NCBI RefSeq assembly: GCF_900107745.1
Contig: NZ_FNRO01000015.1
Span: forward strand, 62,001 to 126,000
Length of the DNA stretch: 64,000 nucleotides
Reading direction: 5' to 3'
Source: Variovorax sp. YR216
Lineage (GTDB): Bacteria; Pseudomonadota; Gammaproteobacteria; Burkholderiales; Burkholderiaceae_C
Positions 17,246-25,713 of the stretch are shown piece by piece; position 1 is the first letter of the stretch; each line of letters begins with the position of its first letter. A model generated the notes under the pieces. The model made no database searches. It was given only the letters and a program-made list of their open reading frames with translations, and had not been told where the DNA came from. Position numbers and translations under genes: made by a program.

Positions 17246-18319
17246 ATGTCCGCATCCTCCGCCCTTGGCCGGACAACAGGGCCCCGCCTGCATTCCCTGG
17301 CCCCCGGGCTGCTTCTGGCGGCCGCCGTTGCCGCCGCCGCGCTGTGGCTCGCGACCCTGCCCTGGTTCCGCGACCACGGGATGAGCGCGCTCACGCTGGC
17401 GATCGCCATCGGCATGCTGATCGGGAACTCGGTCTACCCGAGGATCGCCCCGGGCGTCGAAGGCGGCATCGCGTTCTCCAAGACCCGGTTGCTGCGCGCC
17501 GGCATCGTCCTGTACGGCGTGCGCCTGACCTTCGGCGAAGTGGCCTCCATCGGCGTGCCGGGATTGCTCGCGGACGTCGTGATGCTCGCCACGACCTACC
17601 TGGGCGCCTACTGGATCGGCACGCGCGTGCTGCGCCTGGACCGCGAGACCACCCTCCTGATCGGCGCCGGAAGCTCCATCTGCGGCGCGGCCGCCGTCAT
17701 GGCCGCCGAGCCGGTGGTGAAGGGCCGCGCCGAGCACGCGACCGTTGCGGTCGCGACGGTGGTGGCCTTCGGCACCCTGGCGATGTTCCTGTGGCCCGCG
17801 GTCTATCGCATCGGCGTCGACCACGGGCTGCTTGCATGGAGCGCGCGGGACTACGGCGTGTTCGTGGGCTCGACGGTGCACGAGGTGGCCCAGGTGGTGG
17901 TCGCCGGCCGCGCCGTCGGGCCCGAGGCGGCCGATGCGGCGGTCGTCACGAAGATGGTGCGGGTCATGATGCTCGCGCCGGTGCTGATGATCGTGGCGCT
18001 GCTGCTGGCACGCGGGACGCGCGCGGCTTCGGCCCCGAGCCAGCGCACGCGCATTGCGATCCCGTGGTTCGCTTTCGGCTTCATCGGCGTCACCGCGCTG
18101 AATTCACTCATCGAGCTGCCGCAGCCCTGGAAGCACGCGGGCATCGCCGCCGACGACCTGCTGCTGGCGATGGCGATGGCCGCGCTGGGGCTGACGACCC
18201 ACGCGACCGCGCTGCGCCGCGCGGGCGCGCGGCCGATGTGGCTCGCCGCGCTGCTCTTCGGCTGGCTGCTCGGCGGCGGTTTGCTCGTCAATCACCTGAT
18301 CGGGCAGTGGCTGCGCTGA
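17246..18319 (+). CDS. yeiH: YeiH-family (UPF0324/PSE) membrane protein
   Basis: A 357-residue, about ten-helix membrane protein of the putative sulfate exporter family. Landmarks are 'GMSALTLAIAIGMLIGNSVYP', 'LLRAGIVLYGVRLTFGEVASIG', 'TTLLIGAGSSICGAAAVMA' and 'VGSTVHEVAQVVVAGRAVG'. The transported compound is not established for the family; sulfur oxyanions are suspected. The ATG at 17246 is chosen because the frame further upstream runs through the operator region. A YeiE-like LysR gene is divergent and probably regulates it. Confidence 0.88.
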   Translation: MSASSALGRTTGPRLHSLAPGLLLAAAVAAAALWLATLPWFRDHGMSALTLAIAIGMLIGNSVYPRIAPGVEGGIAFSKTRLLRAGIVLYGVRLTFGEVASIGVPGLLADVVMLATTYLGAYWIGTRVLRLDRETTLLIGAGSSICGAAAVMAAEPVVKGRAEHATVAVATVVAFGTLAMFLWPAVYRIGVDHGLLAWSARDYGVFVGSTVHEVAQVVVAGRAVGPEAADAAVVTKMVRVMMLAPVLMIVALLLARGTRAASAPSQRTRIAIPWFAFGFIGVTALNSLIELPQPWKHAGIAADDLLLAMAMAALGLTTHATALRRAGARPMWLAALLFGWLLGGGLLVNHLIGQWLR

Positions 18320-18430
18320 GGGCCTTTCGATCTGCCGCACCATGTTCTCGACCTTCTGCTGACAGGACGTTGTCAGTAGTGCGCGCCTACAGTCCGGTGC
18401 ACCCCCACGAGCACTGCAGGAGATCGGATC

Positions 18431-18853
18431 ATGGGCAATTACTGGATCGGCGTGGTCTCGAAGGCGCATGTGCAGAACGGCGTGCGTGGCGGCTTCATCC
18501 AGCTCAACCACGGCAAGAAGGCCGCGGTGCAGCGACTGAAGGCCGGCGACATGCTCGCGATGTACTCCCCGCGCACCGACTACCCCGACGGCGCCGCCCT
18601 GCAGGCCTTCACCGCCATCGGCACCGTGGAATCGGGCGAGGTCTACCAGGTGGAGATGTCACCCGACTTCAAGCCCTTTCGCGTGGACGTGCAGTTCCAC
18701 GACTGCCAGGATGCGCCGATCAAGCCCCTGATCGAACGGCTGTCCTTCATCCGGGACAAGACGCACTGGGGCGCCGCATTCCGCTTCGGCTACCTGCGGG
18801 TGCCGGAGGCGGATTTCCAGCTCATCGCCCAGGCGATGGGCCGCGCGACGTGA
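18431..18853 (+). CDS. EVE-domain protein (PUA-like fold)
   Basis: A 140-residue single-domain protein beginning MGNYWIGVVSKAHVQNGVRGGFIQLNHGKKAAVQRLKAGD, the EVE start. 'LMYSPRT'-like residues appear as 'MLAMYSPRTDYPDG', then 'FTAIGTVESGEVYQVEM' and 'LIERLSFIRDKTHWGAAFRFGYLRV'. EVE domains bind modified bases in DNA or RNA. The gene has AGGAG eight bases before its ATG and stands alone. Its 3' end overlaps the convergent MFS gene by 32 bases. Confidence 0.88.
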   Translation: MGNYWIGVVSKAHVQNGVRGGFIQLNHGKKAAVQRLKAGDMLAMYSPRTDYPDGAALQAFTAIGTVESGEVYQVEMSPDFKPFRVDVQFHDCQDAPIKPLIERLSFIRDKTHWGAAFRFGYLRVPEADFQLIAQAMGRAT

Positions 18854-20078
18854 GCGCGAACGGGACCCTCACGATGCGCACGGCCAGTGCCGATACCGCC
18901 GACCCGGTCGCGAGCACGACCACGGCCATCCAGCCCCACTGAGCGAACACCAGCGCGCTGAGCGCGGAACCGGCCGCCATGCCGACGAATATGCCCGTGA
19001 ACAGCACCGCGTTGAGACGGCTGCGCGCGCCGGGGTCGATGCCATAGACGATGGTCTGGTGCGCGATGAGCGAGCCCTGGAAGCCGAGGTCGAAACCGAT
19101 CGCGCTGCCGACCAGCAGGGCCAGTTGCCCATGGGTGTCGAGCATCGGCGCGAACGCCATCGCAGCGAACGAAGCGACCACGACCACAGCGCCGAGACGC
19201 GTCACCCGTTCGGGCCCGCGACGGTCCGCGAGCCGGCCCGCCAGCGGCGCGGCGAGCGCGCCGGCCGCGCCCGCAAGCCCGAACGCGCCGGCTGCACCGC
19301 TGCCGAGGTGGAAGGGTGCGCCATGCAGCATCACGGCGAGCGTGGACCAGAAGGCGCTGAAGCCGATCGACAGCAACCCTTGCGCCAGCGTGGCGCGGCG
19401 CAGTGCGCCATGCCTGCGCCACAGCGTCGCGAGCGATGCGAGCAACGCGCCGTAGCGAAGTTGCGTGGTTGGACGGAAGCGCGGCAGTCCGCGCCATGCG
19501 GCGGCGCCGGCCAGCGCAAGACTCGCGGCGGCCAGCAGGAACATCGTGCGCCAGCCGAACTGCTCGGCGACGAAGCCGCTCAGGACTCGCGACAGCAAGA
19601 TGCCGAGCAGCAGGCCGGTCATCACCGTACCGACGACCTTGCCGCGATGCGATTCGGGCGCGAGCGTGGCCGCGGCTGGGACGATGTCCTGCGCCATGGT
19701 GGCGGCGAGCCCGATCGCCAGGCTGGCCGCCAGCAGAAGCCCGATGCCGGGCGCCGCCCCGGCCACCAGCAGCGCCGCGCACAGCACCGCCGCCTTGGCC
19801 ACGATGATGCGGCGCCGGTCGAAGCGGTCACCGAGCGGCGCCAGCAGGAGGATGCCGAGCGCATAGCCCAGTTGCGTGAGCGTCGGCACGAAGCCGACCG
19901 CGCGGGACGAGGCCCCGATGTCGGCACCCAGCACGCCCAGCATCGGCTGGCTGTAGTAGAGCGAGGCGACGGCCAGGCCGGCGCTGGTGGCGAGCAGCAG
20001 CACCAGCGAGGCGGGCAGGCCATCACGTGCCGCCGTGCCGATCGCGCTGCTTTCATGCATCGATTGAATGGAAGACAT
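18822..20078 (-). CDS. MFS transporter (YnfM/drug-efflux-like)
   Basis: A 418-residue 12-helix transporter. 'LYYSQPMLGVLGADIGASSRAVGFVPTLTQLGYALGILLLAPLGDRFDRRR' covers helix 1 to loop 2-3 with the MFS motif A. 'AATMAQDIVPAAATLAPESHRGKVVGTVMTGLLLGILLSRVLSGFVAEQFGWR' covers helices 4-5 with the antiporter-type motif C. Such proteins are proton-driven exporters of small compounds. It is divergent from a LysR gene with a symmetric TATACG/CGTATA site between them, so it is probably induced by that regulator. Confidence 0.9.
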   Translation of the reverse strand: MSSIQSMHESSAIGTAARDGLPASLVLLLATSAGLAVASLYYSQPMLGVLGADIGASSRAVGFVPTLTQLGYALGILLLAPLGDRFDRRRIIVAKAAVLCAALLVAGAAPGIGLLLAASLAIGLAATMAQDIVPAAATLAPESHRGKVVGTVMTGLLLGILLSRVLSGFVAEQFGWRTMFLLAAASLALAGAAAWRGLPRFRPTTQLRYGALLASLATLWRRHGALRRATLAQGLLSIGFSAFWSTLAVMLHGAPFHLGSGAAGAFGLAGAAGALAAPLAGRLADRRGPERVTRLGAVVVVASFAAMAFAPMLDTHGQLALLVGSAIGFDLGFQGSLIAHQTIVYGIDPGARSRLNAVLFTGIFVGMAAGSALSALVFAQWGWMAVVVLATGSAVSALAVRIVRVPFALTSRGPSPGR

Positions 20079-20163
20079 GGTATTAACCCTTGGTAAGTGA
20101 GGCAGTGGCGCGAGTGTCGGCGCGATCCTCTCTACCTGGTAGTGGCAGCGCGTGAAAGACGGC

Positions 20164-20180
20164 TATACGATCCGCGTATA
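20164..20180. promoter_or_regulatory. LysR-type operator between MFS and LysR genes
   Basis: TATACGATCCGCGTATA is a perfect 6-bp inverted repeat with a 5-bp centre and fits the T-N11-A rule. It lies in the 124-bp gap between the MFS start (20078) and the LysR ATG (20203). It argues against the GTG at 20152 as the LysR start, since the operator would then be inside the coding region. Confidence 0.5.
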
Positions 20181-20202
20181 CAACGACGTCACGAACCCCG
20201 CC

Positions 20203-21135
20203 ATGTCGACCTCCCGCCCACGCATGTCGTCCTCGGCTCCGGCCGATCGCATCGAGTTGATGAACACCTTCGTCCGTATCGTGGAGGCCGGCAGCCTGTC
20301 GGCCGCCGCGACCCAGATGCGCACCACGCAGCCCACTGTCAGCCGGCGGCTGCAGACGCTGGAGAAGCAGCTCGGCATCCGCCTGCTGCGGCGTTCCACG
20401 CATGCGCTGAAGCTCACCGAGGACGGCGAGCGCTGCTTCGCGCGCGCGCGGGATCTGATCGCCGATTGGCAAGCCTTCGAAGCCGACATGCGCGGCGATG
20501 GCGAACCCGAAGGCACCTTGCGCGTCATGGTGCCGCATGCCTTTGGCCAGCAGCTGCTGGTCAAGCCACTGGCAGACTACGTGCGCGAGCACCCGCGCGT
20601 GAACGTCGACTGGCTCCTGAACGACAGGCACCCCGATTTCATCGCCGACGGCGTGGACTGCGCGATCCATGTCGGCGAGGTCGAGGATCCCGGCGTGGTC
20701 GCGATCAGGCTTGCCGAAGTACCGCGCATCGTCGCAGCCGCGCCGTCGGTGCTGCCCAAAGGCAAGCGGGCACCGCAGCACGCATCCGAACTGGCGACCC
20801 TGCCCTGGCTGGCGCTTCGCACCTACTACCGCACGGAACTCACCCTGACGCGCACGCGCGACGGCGAGCAGTGCCGCATCCCGATGCATCCGCGCATCAG
20901 CACCGACAGCCTCTATGCGCTTCGGAGCGCTGCCGTCATGGGGTTGGGCGCCTGCGTGGGCTCAACATGGCTCCTGCGCGAAGACATCGATGCGGGCAGG
21001 CTCGTCCAGCTCGTGCCTGATTGGCACGCCGCACCGCTGCCCTGCTACCTCATCTATCCCTACGCACGCCTTCATTCGGCGAAGCTGAAGCGCTTTGTGG
21101 AAGTCATTCGCAAGGGTTGGCAGGACGTGGTCTGA
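20203..21135 (+). CDS. LysR-family regulator divergent from the MFS exporter
   Basis: About 310 residues. The DNA-binding part is 'DRIELMNTFVRIVEAGSLSAAATQMRTTQPTVSRRLQTLEKQLGIRLLRR', of the CrgA/DsdC-like LTTR branch. The effector domain includes 'GTLRVMVPHAFGQQLLVKPLADYVREHPRVNVDWLLNDRHPDFIADGVDCAIHVG'. ATG codons at 20203 and 20224 are both possible; neither has a strong ribosome site. It most likely regulates the divergent MFS gene through the symmetric site at 20164-20180. Confidence 0.88.
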   Translation: MSTSRPRMSSSAPADRIELMNTFVRIVEAGSLSAAATQMRTTQPTVSRRLQTLEKQLGIRLLRRSTHALKLTEDGERCFARARDLIADWQAFEADMRGDGEPEGTLRVMVPHAFGQQLLVKPLADYVREHPRVNVDWLLNDRHPDFIADGVDCAIHVGEVEDPGVVAIRLAEVPRIVAAAPSVLPKGKRAPQHASELATLPWLALRTYYRTELTLTRTRDGEQCRIPMHPRISTDSLYALRSAAVMGLGACVGSTWLLREDIDAGRLVQLVPDWHAAPLPCYLIYPYARLHSAKLKRFVEVIRKGWQDVV

Positions 21136-21284
21136 GTCAGGGGACGAGCACCGATGTTCGGCGTGTCGCTGCGCGCGTTTCATCCCAGCGCGTAGACCGG
21201 CATGGATGAAACACGTCCGTGAACGCAATCAGCGCTCCGATGTCGCGCTCATCCCAGGCTTCAAGCGCGTTGGAAGCCATTGCT

Positions 21285-22076
21285 TCAACGGCCCTGGAAA
21301 GCAGGCTTGCGCTTCTCGACCTGCGCGGCGATGCCTTCCTGCGCATCGGCGGTCGCGGAGACGCGCGCGAGCGTCAGCGCCTCGTCTTCGAGCTGTGCTT
21401 CGAGCTGCGCCGCACCGGCCTGCATGAAGAGCCGCTTGGTCTCGCCATAGGCCACCGTCGGGCCGGCCGCGAGCTTGCGTGCGAGCGCAAGCGCCTCGTC
21501 CTGCAACTGCGCATCGGCCACCACCTTGTCGACGAGGCCGGCGCGCATCGCCTCTTCGCTGTCGAGCATTTCCGCCAGCAGCACGAAACGGCGCGCGCGC
21601 GCCATGCCCATGCGCGAAGTCAACGTGACGCTGGAGCCCGAGTCGCAACTGAACCCCAGTTGCGCAAAGGCCGAGCCGATGCGCGTCGATGCGCCGGCCA
21701 TCACCACGTCGCACCCCGCCAGCAGCGCGACGCCGCCGCCCATCGCGAAGCCCTGCACTGCGGTGACCACCGGCACCGGCAGGCGCCAGAAGCGTTGCAG
21801 GCCCATGTGCAGATCACTGGTCCATTCGCGCACGAGCGGCGGCAGTTGGTCGCGCGCCGGGTAGAACACCTTCAGGTCGCCGCCGAAGCTGAAGTTGGCG
21901 CCGTCGGCGCGCAGCAGCACCGCGCGCAGCTTGTCGCTGTCGAGCAGGCCAGCCGCGACCTGCTTGAAGTCGCGCGCGAACTGCCCGTCGAAGGGATTGC
22001 CGCGCGCCGGCTGGGCGAGCGAGAGAATGGCCAGCCCGTCCTGCATCTCGACGCGGATGGAATCGGTGGAATTCAT
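21285..22076 (-). CDS. Enoyl-CoA hydratase/isomerase family protein
   Basis: A 263-residue crotonase-fold enzyme. The oxyanion-hole segments are 'FSFGGDLKVFYPARDQLPPLV' and 'AVQGFAMGGGVALLAGCDVVMAG'. At the usual catalytic position it reads 'FAQLGFSCDSGSSVTLTSRMG', where one of the two hydratase glutamates is replaced by Asp-Ser, so an isomerase or other activity is possible. AGGAGA precedes the ATG at 22076. It is divergent from the 371-residue unknown at 22194. The gap holds a copy of the TetR-like operator also found upstream of the acyl-CoA genes at 49.4, 57.3 and 59.1 kb. Confidence 0.9.
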   Translation of the reverse strand: MNSTDSIRVEMQDGLAILSLAQPARGNPFDGQFARDFKQVAAGLLDSDKLRAVLLRADGANFSFGGDLKVFYPARDQLPPLVREWTSDLHMGLQRFWRLPVPVVTAVQGFAMGGGVALLAGCDVVMAGASTRIGSAFAQLGFSCDSGSSVTLTSRMGMARARRFVLLAEMLDSEEAMRAGLVDKVVADAQLQDEALALARKLAAGPTVAYGETKRLFMQAGAAQLEAQLEDEALTLARVSATADAQEGIAAQVEKRKPAFQGR

Positions 22077-22155
22077 GGGAATCGTCTCCTGGTTCAACAT
22101 CGCGGCCGCCGGGCCGATCGGCGCTCTGGTGAGGGCAAACCCGGCTACCGTTCTG

Positions 22156-22177
22156 TAGCGGACTATACGCTACCGTA
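22156..22177. promoter_or_regulatory. TetR-like operator, copy A
   Basis: TAGCGGAC-tatacg-CTACCGTA. Compared with the best copy at 49408-49429 (TATCGTAC-N6-GTACGATA), the left arm matches 6 of 8 and the right arm 5 of 8. The 12 bases TACGCTACCGTA here also match TACGCTACTGTA of copy C in 11 of 12. It lies between divergent starts at 22076 and 22194. A second inverted repeat, GCTAC-N6-GTAGC (22144-22159), overlaps it. Confidence 0.5.
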
Positions 22178-22193
22178 TTAGAATTCCGCAACC

Positions 22194-23309
22194 ATGCTGA
22201 CCCCTCAAGACGATCTCATCGGCCACCAGCTCCCGACCACCTTCGACCAGATCGACAACAGCGATCCCGCGTGGATGGAGAGGCTCTGGTACACCGGGCA
22301 TCCGGTGCCCTCCGGCGACCTGATCTTCGACATCGGGCTGGGCTACCACCCCAATCGAAATGTGATGGATGCCTTCGCGGGGGTCGCCGTGCCGGGCAAG
22401 CAATGGAACTTCCGCGCCTCGCGCCGGCTGCGGCCCGATCCGCTCTCCACGCGCGTGGGGCCGCTGTCGATCGAGGTCGTGCAGGGCCTGCGCCGCCACC
22501 GGCTGGCGCTCGGCGAGAACGATTCGGGCATCCGCTTCGAGATCGAGTTCGTCTCCGAGCTCAACGCGCACGAAGAGAAGGCGCACCTGCGCCGGCGCGA
22601 CGGCCGCGTCACCGAGAACATGGCGCGCGCGCAGCAGCTCGGCCGCTACCAGGGCTGGCTCGAATTCGACGGGCGCCGGGTGGAGATCGACAGCACGCGC
22701 TGGATGGGCCAGCGCGACCATTCATGGGGCGTGCGTGCCGAGATGCGCAGCGACGAGACATCGCCGCCGCTGACCTTCTACCCGCCCTTCTTCTATTGCT
22801 GGACCACGGCGCAGTTCGCCAACCGCGGGCTGCACATCTTCTTCAAGGAGCGTGCGCCGGGCGAAAAGATCTACCTCTCGGGCGAGGAAGTGTTCGCCGC
22901 CGGCACGAAAGTGTCGGGGCGCAACCAGCTCGTCGACGTGCGGCACGAGGCGCGCTGGCACGACGACCCGCACGGGCAGTCGATGGAATCGATGCAGCTC
23001 CAGCTCAAGTTCGCGGACGGCAGCGAGCGGCCGGTGTCGGTGCGCGTGCTGCCGACGAAGTACTTCCTCAAGGGCGGGCTCTATGGCGGGCTCGACGGCT
23101 GGTTCCACGGCGACGATCGCGGCAAGCTGTACTTCGAGCACGACGTATGGGACCTGAACGATCCCGCGACACGGCGACGCGTGCGCACGCTGGCCGATCA
23201 GGTGATCGAGGTGCGCGACGGCGACGCGGTCGGCTACGGGATCATCGAGTACGGCGTGGGCAAGGGCTACGCGATGTACGAGGCGGTGCAGGCACATCCG
23301 CCGATCTGA
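22194..23309 (+). CDS. Hypothetical 371-residue protein, possibly CrtC/AttH lipocalin-like
   Basis: I do not recognise this family with confidence. There is no signal peptide or membrane helix. The protein is rich in Trp, Tyr and beta-strand-like stretches: 'SGDLIFDIGLGYHPNRNVMDAFAG', 'WMGQRDHSWGVRAEM', 'FYPPFFYCWTTAQFANRGLHIFFKE' and 'DVRHEARWHDDP'. The 'GQRDHSWGVR' type motif and barrel-like pattern recall CrtC/AttH proteins, which act on hydrophobic isoprenoid-like substrates (hydration or isomerisation). It is divergent from an enoyl-CoA hydratase across a TetR-like operator shared with the 49-59 kb catabolic genes, suggesting a role in the same hydrophobic-acid catabolism. Confidence 0.7.
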   Translation: MLTPQDDLIGHQLPTTFDQIDNSDPAWMERLWYTGHPVPSGDLIFDIGLGYHPNRNVMDAFAGVAVPGKQWNFRASRRLRPDPLSTRVGPLSIEVVQGLRRHRLALGENDSGIRFEIEFVSELNAHEEKAHLRRRDGRVTENMARAQQLGRYQGWLEFDGRRVEIDSTRWMGQRDHSWGVRAEMRSDETSPPLTFYPPFFYCWTTAQFANRGLHIFFKERAPGEKIYLSGEEVFAAGTKVSGRNQLVDVRHEARWHDDPHGQSMESMQLQLKFADGSERPVSVRVLPTKYFLKGGLYGGLDGWFHGDDRGKLYFEHDVWDLNDPATRRRVRTLADQVIEVRDGDAVGYGIIEYGVGKGYAMYEAVQAHPPI

Positions 23310-23559
23310 GCTCGCGCGTCGGGAACGCGACCTACTTCACCACCTTCACCACTTGCCCCGGCTTCGGAACCGCGCCGCCGGTGTAGGCCCAGATCGTTGA
23401 CGTAGGCCTGCAACTTGGGGTCGGCGTCGCGCGGCGCGCGCGTTCCCTCTTGCAGCCGTCTCCCCGCGTCACGGACCCGGGTCAGATAGACTTTCCGGCC
23501 CCGGACCCCGAGGATGGCGAAGTGATATTCCGCAAGGGTGTTCAATCAAGGAGACCGCG

Positions 23560-24420
23560 ATGACGGAGTCGAACACGGCCGTGCACTTCGGGCGGCCGGA
23601 AGGCGGGTGGCGCCTGCGCGTCTTCACGATCATCTTCGAATCCGACACCCGGGCCGGTCGCATCTTCGATCTGCTGCTGATCGCGACCATCGTCGCCAGT
23701 GTCCTGGTCGTCATTCTCGACAGCGTCGATTCACTCACGGCGTCGCATGAGACGCTGTTCAATGTCCTCGAATGGGGATTCACGCTGATCTTCACCGTCG
23801 AGTACGTGCTTCGGCTCGTATGCGTCCGGCACCCGTGGCGCTATGCGACGAGCTTCTATGGCATCGTCGATCTGTTGGCCGTCGTGCCGACCTACTTCGC
23901 GTTCTTCGTGCCCGAAGTCCAGGTGCTGATCAACCTGCGCCTGCTGCGCTCGCTGCGGATCTTCCGGATTCTCAAGCTCATCGAATATGTCTCCGAGTTC
24001 CGATTCCTCGGCTCGGCCCTGAAGTCCAGCCGCCGGAAGATCACCGTCTTCATCAGCTTCGTGCTCATCACCGTGGCGATCCTCGGAAGCCTGATGTACG
24101 TCATCGAAGGCCCCAGGAACGGCTTCACCAGCATTCCGGTGTCGATCTACTGGGCCATCACCACGATCACCACGGTCGGCTTCGGCGACATCACGCCGAA
24201 GACCGACCTGGGCCGCTTCATCGCGTCGTGCATCATGCTGATGGGGTGGGGCATCCTGGCCGTTCCCACCGGCATCGTGACCTCCGAGATGACAGCCCAG
24301 CGCATCACGCGCTCGATCAACAATCGCACGTGCCCCGGGTGCCTCGCCCAGGACCATGACACCGACGCCCGCTTCTGCAAGCACTGCGGCAAGGCGCTGC
24401 CCGCTGATCAGCGCGGTTGA
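23560..24420 (+). CDS. Voltage-gated-type potassium channel with C-terminal zinc ribbon
   Basis: A 286-residue six-helix ion channel. The S4 voltage sensor has Arg at every third position ('INLRLLRSLRIFRILKLIEYV'), and the selectivity filter is TTVGFGD in 'IYWAITTITTVGFGDITPKTD'. S1 begins near residue 36. After S6 ('ILAVPTGIVTSEMTAQR') comes a short tail with 'CPGC...FCKHCGKAL', a two-CxxC zinc-ribbon, which is a small cytosolic add-on. The channel would pass K+ across the inner membrane. The next gene, an outer-membrane barrel, starts 11 bp downstream and is probably co-transcribed. Confidence 0.9.
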   Translation: MTESNTAVHFGRPEGGWRLRVFTIIFESDTRAGRIFDLLLIATIVASVLVVILDSVDSLTASHETLFNVLEWGFTLIFTVEYVLRLVCVRHPWRYATSFYGIVDLLAVVPTYFAFFVPEVQVLINLRLLRSLRIFRILKLIEYVSEFRFLGSALKSSRRKITVFISFVLITVAILGSLMYVIEGPRNGFTSIPVSIYWAITTITTVGFGDITPKTDLGRFIASCIMLMGWGILAVPTGIVTSEMTAQRITRSINNRTCPGCLAQDHDTDARFCKHCGKALPADQRG

Positions 24421-24431
24421 AAAGAGGTCGA

Positions 24432-25601
24432 ATGAGTCAGCGGGACCGGTGCACCTTGCTGCGAGTACTGTTCGCTGTCGCCATGGCCGCGGGCGCACAG
24501 GGCTGCGCAGAGCTCACCACCCTTGCTTCAGCCGCTTCCAATCTCGAAACGGAACCGAAAGTCGCGATGCCCGTCGACGATCCGGCAACGCCAGCAAGAG
24601 CTGCCTCCGGCAAGGAGGCCCAGCGAACGGTGGTCCCCATCCCACTCTCGGATCCGACCATTGGCAGTGGGCTTGCGGTGCTGGGCATGCATTTCCACCC
24701 CCAGAGCGCCGACGAAGCCGCGGCGCAACCGCCCTCGCTCACGGCCGCTTTTGCCATGGCCACCGACAACGGCAGCGCGGTGGCGGGCGTGGCCCACATG
24801 CACTACTGGGATTCGGACCAATGGCGCTTTTCCGGCGTGGCCGGCTATGCCCACCTGAATCTGGACTTCTTCGGCGGTGGCGGACCCGCGAGCAGCCAGG
24901 ACAACAGCGCCAGATGGACAGTGGACGGGACCTTCGTACAGCCCCAGCTTTATCGCCGCATCGCACCGAACTGGTACCTCGGCGCGCAATTGCGCTATGC
25001 CAGCGTGAGGCAGAGCTTCGGATTCATTCCCCCGGATGCACAAAAGGCGACAGGCCCGCTGGATGTGACCAGCACGGGCGCCGGCGCGCTGCTCCAGCGC
25101 GACACGCGCGACAACAAGTTCAACCCCTATGAGGGCTCGCTGCTGGACTTCAATGCGATGTTCATCCGCAGCGGGCTGGGCGGCGACGTGAGCTACAACG
25201 CCTTGGACGTCCGGTACCGCAAGTACCTGTCGCTGCGTCCCGACCTGGTGCTCGCCACCGATCTGCACGGCTGCGCCAGAACGGGCGACGTGCCTCTCTT
25301 CGACGATTGCTTCCTGCAGCTGCGCGGGTTTCCCGCAACCCGCTACATCGGCCGGTACATGGCGCTGGCCCAGGCCGAACTGCGGTGGCGCGTGATCGGG
25401 CCGCTTGGCCTGGTCGCTTTTGCCGGCACGGGCTTGGTCGCGAACCGCTTCGGCGACCTCGGCGTCGGTGGCGCGCCCGTCGGATTCGGTATTGGCTTTC
25501 GCTACATGGTGCTCGAAGCCGAGCGCATCAACCTGCGCGTGGACCTCGCTCAGGGCGGGGGCTCCCGTGTGGTCTACGTTTCGGTGACGGAGGCGTTCTG
25601 A
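24432..25601 (+). CDS. BamA/TamA-family outer-membrane barrel protein, lipoprotein-like N-terminus
   Basis: About 389 residues. The N-terminus 'LLRVLFAVAMAAGAQGCAEL' has a lipobox-like AGAQGC, then a flexible Thr/Ala/Pro segment. The barrel part starts 'VVPIPLSDPTIGSGLAVLGMHFHP' and continues with alternating strands such as 'FNPYEGSLLDFNAMFIRSGLGGDVSYNALDVRYRKYLSL' and 'LRGFPATRYIGRYMALAQAELRWRVIGPLGLVAFAGTG', as in the surface-antigen domain (PF01103). No POTRA repeats are present, so it is a stand-alone barrel rather than an assembly factor. GAGG lies shortly before the ATG at 24432. Confidence 0.8.
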   Translation: MSQRDRCTLLRVLFAVAMAAGAQGCAELTTLASAASNLETEPKVAMPVDDPATPARAASGKEAQRTVVPIPLSDPTIGSGLAVLGMHFHPQSADEAAAQPPSLTAAFAMATDNGSAVAGVAHMHYWDSDQWRFSGVAGYAHLNLDFFGGGGPASSQDNSARWTVDGTFVQPQLYRRIAPNWYLGAQLRYASVRQSFGFIPPDAQKATGPLDVTSTGAGALLQRDTRDNKFNPYEGSLLDFNAMFIRSGLGGDVSYNALDVRYRKYLSLRPDLVLATDLHGCARTGDVPLFDDCFLQLRGFPATRYIGRYMALAQAELRWRVIGPLGLVAFAGTGLVANRFGDLGVGGAPVGFGIGFRYMVLEAERINLRVDLAQGGGSRVVYVSVTEAF

Positions 25602-25713
25602 GCCCGGGTCCGCCGGCGCATGGCGCCGACCGCTCCGCGCGCCTTGCCTCCCCTTTGGATGCCATGTGATGATGCGCCCTCGCCGCGGCGCGGCCCGACC
25701 GGATGGAGCAGAC

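Noticed and set aside
20152..20202. GTG start giving a longer LysR protein
   Set aside because: The added 17 residues cover the symmetric operator-like site at 20164-20180 and do not resemble a LysR start.
23267..23545. Minus-strand frame with protein-like pieces (for example 'DPKLQAYVNDLG' and, in another frame, 'AYTGGAVPKPGQVVKVVK')
   Set aside because: The pieces are in different frames, overlap the end of the 371-residue gene and have no recognisable family; a remnant is possible but not supportable.
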